Of a stretch of DNA of 20,225 bases, positions 7,307 to 14,569 are shown piece after piece (the first letter of the stretch is position 1; each line of letters starts with the position of its first letter). The notes under the pieces are model-generated. The model worked only from the letters and a program-made list of their open reading frames with translations. It searched no databases and was not told the DNA's origin. The stretch is from an uncultured Prevotella sp. (lineage in GTDB: Bacteria > Bacteroidota > Bacteroidia > Bacteroidales > Bacteroidaceae), in the NCBI GenBank assembly GCA_934204655.1, contig CAKPZJ010000036.1:1-20225 (forward strand), in the 5' to 3' direction. A program made the translations under genes and the position numbers.

Positions 7307-9163
7307 ATGAACAGAATGATGAAAGTGCGCAACGTACTAACCACCTTACTGGGCCGCCTGTTTGTTCCCCTGCAGACCAATGCCCTCTTCTTCGTGAGCA
7401 TGTATGTGCTTGGCGTCGCCGGCGAGTGGATTACGCTCCCCCATGTCAAGGGCGTGCATCTATATGGTAACTTGTACCTCGAGCTGTTCATCGACCTATA
7501 CGTGGCGTGTGTCGTCCTGACGCTGCTGCCCGCAGCGGTGCGCCGGTGGGTACGCCGGGTGCTCTACGTGGTGGCCTACACGGTAACCGTGATAGACACG
7601 TACTGCTTCTGGAAGTTCAAGTCGACCATTACGCCTACCATGCTGCTATTGGTAGACGAGACCGACGCGCGCGAAGCCAGCGAGTTTATCAAGTCGTACC
7701 TCTCTACCGATGTCATTACCAGTCCGGTGGGCTGGCTGCTGCTCATCATGGTGGCCCATGGCGTGGCGGCACGGTTCCACCAGGCCATGGGCGCGTGGCT
7801 CATGCCCCACATCAGGCGGGCCGTACCCGCGGCAGGGGCCGTCACGTTGGCGCTCGTAGCCGTAAGCATCTGCACCAGTGCCCACAACAAGGTGGCGCTG
7901 GCCAGGCTTATGTCGGCGCGCACCATAGGCCAGGTGGAGCACACCCTGACCGACTCGGCACACGGCGTGCTGTACACCCCGGAGTGGCGACTGGCCTTCA
8001 GCGTGTACGCCAACTCCTTGGCTGCCCAGCAGATTAACCGCCTGGTGAGCCATGTCAACGACGTGCGGGTAGACAGTTGCTCCTACACCTCGCCCACCAT
8101 CGTCCTGATTATCGGCGAGAGCTACGGCAAGCACCACTCGGCCCAGTACGGTTACCCCATGCCCACCACGCCGCGCCAGATAGCCCGCGAGCAGCGCGGG
8201 CGCCTCATCCGCTTCAGCGATGTGGTGTCGCCGTGGAACCTGACGAGCTTCGTCTTCAAGAACACGTTCTCCCTGCACGTAGTAGGCCAGCCCGGTGAGT
8301 GGTGCGACTATCCGCTCTTCCCCGAAGTGTTCCGCAAGGCCGGCTACCACGTCACCTTTCTCACTAACCAGTTCCTGCCTAAGGCTAAAGAAGCCGTGTA
8401 CGACTTCAGCGGTGGTTTCTTCCTGAACAACCCTGTCCTGAGCAAGGCCCAGTTTGACACCCGCAACACCCAGGTTCACCGCTACGACGATGGACTGCTG
8501 TCTGACTATGACCACATCGTCCAGGGCTACGCGCCCGACCATCGGCCCAAGGCCAACCTGTACATCTTCCATCTGCTGGGCCAGCACGTGGCCTACCGCG
8601 ACCGCTACCCCCACGACCGCACCCACTTCAAGCCGGCCGACTACGAAGAGAGCCGGCCCGAACTGAGCGACAAGCAGCGCCGTCTGCTCAGTTACTACGA
8701 CAACGCCGTACTCTACAACGACTCTATCGTAGACCAGATATGCCGCCGCTTTGACGACCAGGACGCTATCGTCATCTACATGCCCGACCACGGCGAGGAG
8801 TGTTACGAGGAGAACCGCGGCATCATCTGCCGCAACCACTCGGCCGCCATCGACTACGGCCTGGCCAAATATGAGTTCGAGATACCTTTCTGGATTTACT
8901 GCACGCATCGCTATGCAGTGCTCCACCCGCATATCTTCAAGCAGGCCGTCGAGGCTAAGAACCGCCCGTACATGACTGACGCCCTTCCGCATCTTCTCCT
9001 GTATCTCGCGGGCATTGCCTCGCCCGACTACCAGTCGCGTTACAACCTGCTGAGCCCCGACTACGACGTGGCGCGCCCCCGTCTGCTCAAGGGCAAGACC
9101 GACTACAACCGCCTGGTGCCGCCGACGCCCTCGGCCGGCGCGGTGAAGAGTCCTTTCAAATGA
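7307..9163 (+). CDS. Phosphoethanolamine-transferase-like membrane enzyme (EptA/sulfatase-fold family)
   Basis: This 618-aa inner-membrane protein has four or five hydrophobic segments within residues 15-190, then a large periplasmic alkaline-phosphatase/sulfatase-fold domain. Residues expected for the family are present: 'IVLIIGES' with metal ligand Glu271, 'YGYPMPTTP' (281-289), the likely nucleophile Thr313 in 'NLTSF', 'FHLLGQH' (421-427), and 'YMPDHGEE' with Asp494/His495. The Glu-to-Thr spacing (42) is close to that of Neisseria EptA (E240/T280). Such enzymes move phosphoethanolamine from phosphatidylethanolamine to lipid A or glycans. It is the first gene of a long operon behind its own promoter, with acyltransferase genes next (7-bp gap). 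In-frame ATGs at 7316 and 7319 are alternative starts. The acceptor is not known. Confidence 0.87.
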   Translation: MNRMMKVRNVLTTLLGRLFVPLQTNALFFVSMYVLGVAGEWITLPHVKGVHLYGNLYLELFIDLYVACVVLTLLPAAVRRWVRRVLYVVAYTVTVIDTYCFWKFKSTITPTMLLLVDETDAREASEFIKSYLSTDVITSPVGWLLLIMVAHGVAARFHQAMGAWLMPHIRRAVPAAGAVTLALVAVSICTSAHNKVALARLMSARTIGQVEHTLTDSAHGVLYTPEWRLAFSVYANSLAAQQINRLVSHVNDVRVDSCSYTSPTIVLIIGESYGKHHSAQYGYPMPTTPRQIAREQRGRLIRFSDVVSPWNLTSFVFKNTFSLHVVGQPGEWCDYPLFPEVFRKAGYHVTFLTNQFLPKAKEAVYDFSGGFFLNNPVLSKAQFDTRNTQVHRYDDGLLSDYDHIVQGYAPDHRPKANLYIFHLLGQHVAYRDRYPHDRTHFKPADYEESRPELSDKQRRLLSYYDNAVLYNDSIVDQICRRFDDQDAIVIYMPDHGEECYEENRGIICRNHSAAIDYGLAKYEFEIPFWIYCTHRYAVLHPHIFKQAVEAKNRPYMTDALPHLLLYLAGIASPDYQSRYNLLSPDYDVARPRLLKGKTDYNRLVPPTPSAGAVKSPFK

Positions 9164-9170
9164 TACTGAC

Positions 9171-10292
9171 ATGAACGCCAACACTGATAACCATCAACAG
9201 CTGCTCTCGCGCGCCGAGTGCAACATTCTGAGGGGCCTGGCCATCCTGGGCATAGTGCTGCACAACTACTGCCACTGGCTCGGGCCCATTGTCAAGGAGA
9301 ACGAGTACACCTACGACCAGCACAACGTGGATGTCCTCCATCAGGTGCTCAGCCACCCTGATGGCTGTCTGCCTATCCACCTGCTCTCGTTCTTTGGCCA
9401 CTATGGCGTGCCCGTCTTCCTCTTCCTCAGCGCTTACGGACTGGTGTGCAAGTACGAGCATGGCGGCTCCGCCACCCGGGCGGGCCATGCCCCGCTGCCG
9501 CCAGCGCCACGGTTTATAGCCTATCACTACCTCAAACTGTTCAAGATGATGATAGTGGGCTTCGTGGCCTTTACCGTGGTCGACGCCATGACCCCTGGCA
9601 GCTGGCACTATACCGTTACCCAGATACTGGCCCAGCTCTGCATGGTCAACAATGTGCTGCCCGACCCCGACCATCAGATATGGCCAGGGCCCTACTGGTT
9701 CTTCGGGCTCATGCTGCAGCTGTACATCGTGTACCGGCTGGTACTGGCCCGCCGGCCGTGGACTTACACGGTGGTACTGATGGCCGTGTGCGTACTCCTG
9801 CAAATGGTCATGGAACCCGACAGCGACGCCATGAACCGGTATCGGTACAACTTCATGGGCGGCATGCTGCCCTTCGGGCTCGGCCTGCTCTATGCCCGCT
9901 ACGGCCACAGGCTGCACACGGGACTCCACGGTGGCTGGGCCTATGCCTGTATGCTGCTCGGGGCGTGCCTGCTCATCTACCTGTGCAGCCTGGAGTTCTA
10001 CCTGTGGGCCTTGGTGCCGGCCTGGGTATGTGCCGCGGCCGTATGCGCCGTAAGGTGGCTGGCTGCCTGGCCCACCGCGCTACACACCCCCGTCACCACC
10101 GTGCTGGTGTGGATGGGACAGGTGTCGGCGGCGCTCTTCGTGTGCCACCCCATCCTGCGCAAAGTGTTCATCCCCATCAGCCGGGGCGGCGACATATACA
10201 CCGGACTGCTCTTGTACATCCTGGCCAGCATCTGCGTGGCCTGGCTGTTCAGAGAGGTAATGAAGAAGATACCTAACCCACAACTCAAGTAA
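9171..10292 (+). CDS. Acyltransferase-3 family membrane protein (first of two)
   Basis: This 373-aa polytopic protein has about 10 hydrophobic segments. The N-terminal 'ILRGLAILGIVLHNYCHW' (19-36) carries the conserved Arg21 and His31 region of the acyltransferase-3 family. 'GVPVFLFLSAYGLV' is the usual second-helix motif. Members O-acylate (often O-acetylate) sugars of O-antigens, exopolysaccharides or peptidoglycan, taking acyl groups across the inner membrane. An unusual extended loop lies between the first two motifs (about 37-75). Its stop codon overlaps the start of the second acyltransferase by one base (TAATG). Substrate is unknown; OpgC- or OafA-like roles are both possible. Confidence 0.83.
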   Translation: MNANTDNHQQLLSRAECNILRGLAILGIVLHNYCHWLGPIVKENEYTYDQHNVDVLHQVLSHPDGCLPIHLLSFFGHYGVPVFLFLSAYGLVCKYEHGGSATRAGHAPLPPAPRFIAYHYLKLFKMMIVGFVAFTVVDAMTPGSWHYTVTQILAQLCMVNNVLPDPDHQIWPGPYWFFGLMLQLYIVYRLVLARRPWTYTVVLMAVCVLLQMVMEPDSDAMNRYRYNFMGGMLPFGLGLLYARYGHRLHTGLHGGWAYACMLLGACLLIYLCSLEFYLWALVPAWVCAAAVCAVRWLAAWPTALHTPVTTVLVWMGQVSAALFVCHPILRKVFIPISRGGDIYTGLLLYILASICVAWLFREVMKKIPNPQLK

Positions 10293-11293
10293 TGAAGCAG
10301 ACGACTATAGACTGGGGCTGCCTGTCCCGCCACCGAGGACAACTGATGGGAGTGTCCATCTTGTTTATCGTGCTGTTCCACATTGGCCTGCCGCGAACCG
10401 ATGCTTTCTTCGGGCTCAAGCGCATGGGCAACGTGGGGGTCGACCTTTTCTTCTTCCTCAGTGGCATCGGGCTGTGGTATGCCTGGTGCAAGCGCTCAGA
10501 AACATGGCACTTCTACCGGCGGCGACTGCTGCGCATACTGCCGGCATGGTTAGTGGTGGCCACGGCGTTCTATCTGCCCGACTACTTAGGGCCCCAGCGG
10601 TTCTCGTCGAGTCTGCCCGACCTGCTGGGCGACATTACCATAAACTGGGACTTCTGGATACACGACGAACTGACCTTCTGGTATATACCGGCCACGCTGC
10701 TGCTGTACCTGTTAGCGCCGTGGTACATGCGGCTCGTACAGCGCGATGCCGTGTGGCGGTGGCTGCCCGTACTGATGATACTGTGGTGTGTGGCCGTGCA
10801 GTATGTGGCCCCCATACACGCGGCCGTGGGACACATCGAGATATTCTGGAGCCGGGTGCCCATTTTCTTTATCGGCATAGCCATGGGCGAGTGGGTTCGC
10901 CAGGGCCGCGCCACCACGCCGGCCACGCCCTGGGCGCTGGTGCTTACCATGGCGGCGTCACTGGCCCTGTGCATCTACCTGGAGCAAGCCCTCCATGGGC
11001 GGTTCCCCATCTTCCTGGAGCGCATGGCCTACATCCCCCTGACCATATCGGGGGCCCTGCTCATGGCCCAGGGCATCAGCAGGCTACCCGCACGGGTGGC
11101 CAGCACGCTGGCCATGGTGGGCAGCCTCAGCCTGGAGATATATCTTATACACAGCCACTTCGTCCTCACATGGATAGAGCCGTGGCGGCTGGGCTACTGG
11201 CCCACTTTCGCGCTGTGCCTGGCCGTGACGCTACCCGTGGCATGGCTGCTACACTATATACTACAAAAAGTAATGAACGCATGGAGCCTATGA
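10292..11293 (+). CDS. Acyltransferase-3 family membrane protein (second of two)
   Basis: This 333-aa integral membrane protein has about 10 hydrophobic helices. Family landmarks are 'ILFIVLFHIGL' with His30, 'GVDLFFFLSGIGLW' (49-62), and the basic 'FYRRRLLRILPAW' (74-86) matching the conserved RxxR...P motif. These landmarks match the canonical family better than those of the preceding gene. It begins on the last base of the upstream stop and overlaps the next gene by 4 bp (ATGA), consistent with one operon. Two differing AT3 proteins side by side suggest two acylation events or two positions on one glycan. That is inference. Confidence 0.88.
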   Translation: MKQTTIDWGCLSRHRGQLMGVSILFIVLFHIGLPRTDAFFGLKRMGNVGVDLFFFLSGIGLWYAWCKRSETWHFYRRRLLRILPAWLVVATAFYLPDYLGPQRFSSSLPDLLGDITINWDFWIHDELTFWYIPATLLLYLLAPWYMRLVQRDAVWRWLPVLMILWCVAVQYVAPIHAAVGHIEIFWSRVPIFFIGIAMGEWVRQGRATTPATPWALVLTMAASLALCIYLEQALHGRFPIFLERMAYIPLTISGALLMAQGISRLPARVASTLAMVGSLSLEIYLIHSHFVLTWIEPWRLGYWPTFALCLAVTLPVAWLLHYILQKVMNAWSL

Positions 11294-12177
11294 CTGCTAA
11301 ACTGAGTGCTGCGCTGCGCATCATACGCACGCGCCAATGGATAAAGAATGTCTTTGTACTCATCCCGCTGTTCTTCGGCGGAGCCTTGACCGACCCGGCT
11401 GCCCTGACTGCCGGCTGCATCACCATGGTGGCCTACTGCTTTGCCGCATCGGCCATCTACTGTCTTAACGACATCATCGATGTGGATGCCGACCGCGCCC
11501 ATCCCGTGAAGTGTAAGCGGCCCATAGCCTCGGGCGAGGTGTCGGTACGCGAGGCTTACGGGCTGATGGCGCTCATGCTGATACTCTCGGCAGGGGTGGT
11601 GCCACTCTTGGACAACGCCCTGGCCGTGGGGGGCATCATAGCGTTCTACGTGGTGCTCAACGTGCTGTACTGCGTAAGGCTGAAGGACAGCGCCATCATC
11701 GACGTGTGTATTGTGGCCTTCGGATTTGTGCTGCGCATCCTGGCAGGAGGCGTGGCTACGGGCATAGTGCTCAGCAAGTGGATAGTGCTGATGACCTTCC
11801 TGCTCACCCTGTTCCTCTGCTTTGCCAAGCGGCGCGACGATGTGCTCCGGATGGATGCCACGGGCGTGGCCCCGCGTAAGAATACCATCCGATACAACCT
11901 CACCTTTATCAACCAGGCGATAACCATCACCGGGGCGGTCATGCTGGTGTGCTACATCATGTACACGGTGTCGGCCGAGACCATCGCCCACTTCCACAGC
12001 GATTACTTGTACCTCACCAGTGTACCCGTACTGGTCGGGCTGCTCCGCTATATCCAGATAGCGGTAGTGGACAAGAAGAGCGGAGACCCCACCAAGGTGG
12101 TACTCAAGGACCGCGCCACACAGCTTATCATCCTTGCCTGGTTTTTAGCTTTCGTTTTCTTCATCTATATAGTATGA
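11290..12177 (+). CDS. Polyprenyl-phosphate phosphoribosyltransferase-like protein (UbiA family, Rv3806c type)
   Basis: This 295-aa membrane protein has about 9 hydrophobic helices. It starts 'IIRTRQWIKNVFVLIPLFF' (11-29) and has the Mg/diphosphate motif 'NDIIDVDADRAHPVKCKRPIASG' (60-82). The second motif is 'VRLKDSAIIDVCIVAFGFVLRILAGG' (129-154). 'HP.K..RPIA.G' and 'D...VA.GFVLR..AGG' are hallmarks of decaprenyl-phosphate phosphoribosyltransferases rather than ubiquinone-type UbiA. These enzymes join PRPP to polyprenyl phosphate, giving polyprenyl-P-ribose-5-P on the cytosolic face. The start chosen gives a 4-bp ATGA overlap with the previous gene; ATG 11281 (three residues longer) is possible. 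A long in-frame open stretch upstream is only read-through of the neighbouring gene. A 4-bp overlap with a HAD phosphatase supports the pathway. Confidence 0.88.
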   Translation: MTAKLSAALRIIRTRQWIKNVFVLIPLFFGGALTDPAALTAGCITMVAYCFAASAIYCLNDIIDVDADRAHPVKCKRPIASGEVSVREAYGLMALMLILSAGVVPLLDNALAVGGIIAFYVVLNVLYCVRLKDSAIIDVCIVAFGFVLRILAGGVATGIVLSKWIVLMTFLLTLFLCFAKRRDDVLRMDATGVAPRKNTIRYNLTFINQAITITGAVMLVCYIMYTVSAETIAHFHSDYLYLTSVPVLVGLLRYIQIAVVDKKSGDPTKVVLKDRATQLIILAWFLAFVFFIYIV

Positions 12178-12776
12178 GAAGAGTCTTCGCCTTTGACTTT
12201 GACGGTACGCTGACCACTACCGACACGCTGATAGCCGTGATACGCTATGCCAGGGGTACGGCGGCCTTAGCCGTAGGCCTGCTGCTGTACAGCCCCATGC
12301 TTGTGCTGATGAAGATGGGGCTCTACCCCAACTGGAAGGCCAAGCAGCGGCTCTTTGCCCACTTCTTCGGCGGATGGAGCTTAGCCCGCTTTGACAGCTG
12401 TTGCCAGCAGTTTGCCGCCACGCACAGCCATCTGCTGCGCCCCGAGGGCATCCGCCTCATGCGGCAGGTGCTGGCCGAGGGTGCCCAGGTGGCCATCGTG
12501 AGCGCCAGTATAGACAACTGGGTGGCCCCGTTCTTCGATGGCATGGGCGACGTGGCTCACCGCCCGCTGATTATCGGCACCCGGATAGAGGTGAGGGGCG
12601 GCCGACTGACGGGACGGTTCTGCACGCCCAACTGCTATGGTCCCGAGAAAGTGCGGAGACTGCACGAGGCTCTGCCGCACCGCGACACCTATACCCTGAC
12701 GGCCTTTGGCGACAGCCGGGGCGACAAAGAACTACTCGAAGATGCTGACGAACGACACTACAAACCCTTCCGCTAA
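12174..12776 (+). CDS. HAD-superfamily phosphatase (SerB-like, HAD-IB)
   Basis: This 200-aa cytosolic protein has all four HAD motifs: 'FAFDFDGT' (5-12; nucleophile Asp8, acid/base Asp10), 'AIVSAS' (107-112; Ser110), Lys159 in 'YGPEKV', and 'FGDSRGDKE' (178-186; Asp180/Asp184). The cap insertion (about 20-85) includes a hydrophobic stretch at 28-50 that could lie on the membrane. The start overlaps the phosphoribosyltransferase stop by 4 bp (ATGA). By position, the best guess is dephosphorylation of polyprenyl-P-ribose-5-P to polyprenyl-P-ribose. In mycobacteria this step is assigned to an unrelated PAP2-type protein beside Rv3806c. Generic annotation would be phosphoserine-phosphatase-like, but the context argues against serine synthesis. 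Confidence 0.87.
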   Translation: MRRVFAFDFDGTLTTTDTLIAVIRYARGTAALAVGLLLYSPMLVLMKMGLYPNWKAKQRLFAHFFGGWSLARFDSCCQQFAATHSHLLRPEGIRLMRQVLAEGAQVAIVSASIDNWVAPFFDGMGDVAHRPLIIGTRIEVRGGRLTGRFCTPNCYGPEKVRRLHEALPHRDTYTLTAFGDSRGDKELLEDADERHYKPFR

Positions 12777-13146
12777 CCGCCGGCGCCAGACCGTGGGCGA
12801 AGTGATACGCTTCGGACTGGTGGGAGGTACTGCCACCCTGCTGCAGTACGGAACCTACTGGCTACTGCTGCGCTTGCTGGCTCCCACGCTGGCCATGACG
12901 GTGGCTTATGCCATCAGCTTTGCGTTCAACTTCTACGCCTCTACGCGGTTCACGTTCCGCGTAAAAGCCACGGCCCGCCATGGCGCTGGCTTTGCCCTCT
13001 CGCACGCGGTAAACTACGTGTTGCAGATGGGCGTGCTCAACGTAGCCCTGTGGATGGGCATCAGCGACACGCTGGCCCCCATCCCCATGTTTGCCATCTG
13101 CGTGCCGGTAAACTTCGTGCTGGTGCGCTACTTCCTTAAAAGATAA
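12742..13146 (+). CDS. GtrA-family membrane protein (putative polyprenyl-P-sugar flippase)
   Basis: This 134-aa protein has four hydrophobic helices at about 22-44, 50-68, 84-104 and 112-130. 'VGEVIRFGLVGGTATLLQYGTYWLL' and 'AYAISFAFNFYASTRFTF' are typical of GtrA/PF04138. Family members help move polyprenyl-phosphate-linked single sugars across the inner membrane. Mycobacterial Rv3789, beside dprE1, belongs to this family and has been linked to decaprenyl-P-arabinose export or AftA anchoring. The start overlaps the phosphatase gene by 35 bp. A longer start at 12706 seems less likely, and a GTG near 12791 is possible. The next gene begins 4 bp after the stop. Confidence 0.87.
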   Translation: MLTNDTTNPSANRRRQTVGEVIRFGLVGGTATLLQYGTYWLLLRLLAPTLAMTVAYAISFAFNFYASTRFTFRVKATARHGAGFALSHAVNYVLQMGVLNVALWMGISDTLAPIPMFAICVPVNFVLVRYFLKR

Positions 13147-13150
13147 CGAC

Positions 13151-14569
13151 ATGGACAAGATAACCCTCCGCACACTTCTCTGGCCCCGCCGCGACGAGTG
13201 GGCGATGATGGCGGCCGTGTTAGTGCTGTTAGTGGCCCTCAACGCGCTGACCATAGCCCACTACCAGGGCATCTTTACACCGCTGGCAGACAACTACTGG
13301 AACCTATTCGTGACCCGCTTCCAGGTATCGGGGTTCGACCCCATCTCCTATTACGTCATCTCTGACTGGGAAGCCCGCTATAACGTGTACAGGCACCCCT
13401 TGTTAGCGTTCGTGATGTGGATTCCGTATCTCATTAACCGTGCGCTGATGGCCCTGACGGGCATTAACTGCGCGCTGTACATCATGTGTGTCATACAGAT
13501 AGTAGCGGCGTGGTACGCGTTTCTCTTCCTATACAGGCTGATACACGATGTGCTGGCCGTGGCCAAGACGGATGCCCGGCTGCTGTGCTTCTTCATGTAC
13601 TCCTTTGCCATGGTGATGGTAACGGCCATGGTATCCGACCACTTCGTACTCTCGCTCTGCCTGCTGCTGTTCACCCTGTATGTAACGGGGCTCTACCTAC
13701 AACGCCACAGGGCCATGGGGGTGTGGGCCACCATCGGCCTGTTTGTGGCCACGGCCGGCATATCGCTCAACAACGGCCTGAAGGTGTTCATGGCGGCCCT
13801 GTGGGTCAACGGGCGCCGCTTCTTCCGTCCCCAGTTTATCTTGGGTGCCGTGCTGATACCCGCCATCGCGCTATGGTGGGGCTGCCGCAACGAGTATCAC
13901 TATCTGGTGGCACCCGGCGAGAACGCCCGCCACGCGGCTAACGCCCAGCGCAAGGCTGAACAGCGGCAGCGCGAAGCCGAGCGACAGCGACAGGCGGCAG
14001 CCACAATGACCCTGAAGACGGCCACCGACAGCACCCACCGCGCCACGGCTGCCCCGGCCAAGCCCAAGGTTAAGCGCCAGCCCAAGAAGGGGGCTCCGCT
14101 GATGGAGGGCGAGTTCATGCGGTGGACAGACATGACCACCCCACGGTGGGCATCTATCGTGGAGAACCTGATGGGCGAGTCTATACAGCTACATCCCGAC
14201 TACCTGCTCCAGGACGAAAGCCGCAGCCGCCCCATGATCATCAAGTACCGGTGGGCAGCCAACTATGTGGTCGAGGCCATCATCGCCCTGCTCTTCGTGA
14301 TGGGCATCTGGTGTGGGCGACGCAACAGGCTGCTGTGGGTGGCCCTCTCGTGGTGGGCCATGGACATGGCGCTGCACGTGGGCATAGGCTTCGGCCTCAA
14401 CGAGATATACATTATGACGGCCCAGTGGATATACGTCATCCCCCTGGCCATGGCCTTTCTCTTCGGCAACAGCCGCTGGCTCGACCTGAAACGTGGCCTG
14501 GTGGCTGCCCTCACCCTATACCTATATATATATAATGGTTACTTTATTATAGACTACATGCTATGTTAA
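13151..14569 (+). CDS. Polytopic membrane protein of unknown function, GT-C-like (paralogue A; perhaps DUF6080)
   Basis: This 472-aa protein has about 9-10 hydrophobic helices. After helix 1 there is an extracytoplasmic-type loop with aromatic and acidic residues, 'DNYW' (47-50), 'VSGFDPISYYVISDWEARYN' (59-78) and 'YRHPLLA' (80-86). This layout resembles the catalytic first loop of GT-C glycosyltransferases, but I cannot assign a known family with certainty; DUF6080 is a recollection. A Lys/Arg/Gln/Ala-rich stretch (260-315) interrupts the membrane part, followed by 'SIVENLMGESIQLH' (335-348). The C-terminal helices carry 'GIWCGRRNR' and 'GFGLNEIYIMTAQW'. The next gene is a clear paralogue, overlapping by 7 bp. 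Position after UbiA-HAD-GtrA suggests a polyprenyl-P-sugar-dependent transferase. That is inference. Confidence 0.8.
   Translation: MDKITLRTLLWPRRDEWAMMAAVLVLLVALNALTIAHYQGIFTPLADNYWNLFVTRFQVSGFDPISYYVISDWEARYNVYRHPLLAFVMWIPYLINRALMALTGINCALYIMCVIQIVAAWYAFLFLYRLIHDVLAVAKTDARLLCFFMYSFAMVMVTAMVSDHFVLSLCLLLFTLYVTGLYLQRHRAMGVWATIGLFVATAGISLNNGLKVFMAALWVNGRRFFRPQFILGAVLIPAIALWWGCRNEYHYLVAPGENARHAANAQRKAEQRQREAERQRQAAATMTLKTATDSTHRATAAPAKPKVKRQPKKGAPLMEGEFMRWTDMTTPRWASIVENLMGESIQLHPDYLLQDESRSRPMIIKYRWAANYVVEAIIALLFVMGIWCGRRNRLLWVALSWWAMDMALHVGIGFGLNEIYIMTAQWIYVIPLAMAFLFGNSRWLDLKRGLVAALTLYLYIYNGYFIIDYMLC
14155..14193 (+). repeat. 39-bp direct repeat, copy 1 (inside paralogue A)
   Basis: These 39 bases are identical to 15564-15602 in the next gene, 1409 bp downstream. 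They encode the core of the shared 'IVENLMGESIQLH' motif. Identity includes every synonymous position and ends abruptly at both sides, although the two genes are well diverged elsewhere. Confidence 0.9.

Noticed and set aside
7074..7307. 77-codon open frame with a hydrophobic C-terminal half in the 264-bp gap
   Set aside because: It spans the inverted repeats and the promoter of the next gene, has no homologue I recognise, and its hydrophobic end comes from the AT-rich promoter DNA. A small membrane peptide cannot be fully excluded.
7646..9184. 512-codon open frame on the minus strand
   Set aside because: Antisense to the EptA-like gene, which carries all expected catalytic residues. The minus-strand translation shows no motif, signal peptide or sensible composition.
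10474..11289. Long in-frame 5' extension of the phosphoribosyltransferase gene
   Set aside because: It overlaps the second acyltransferase in another frame and its translation is low in hydrophobic helices and rich in His/Arg/Gly. The family-length protein starts at 11290 or 11281.
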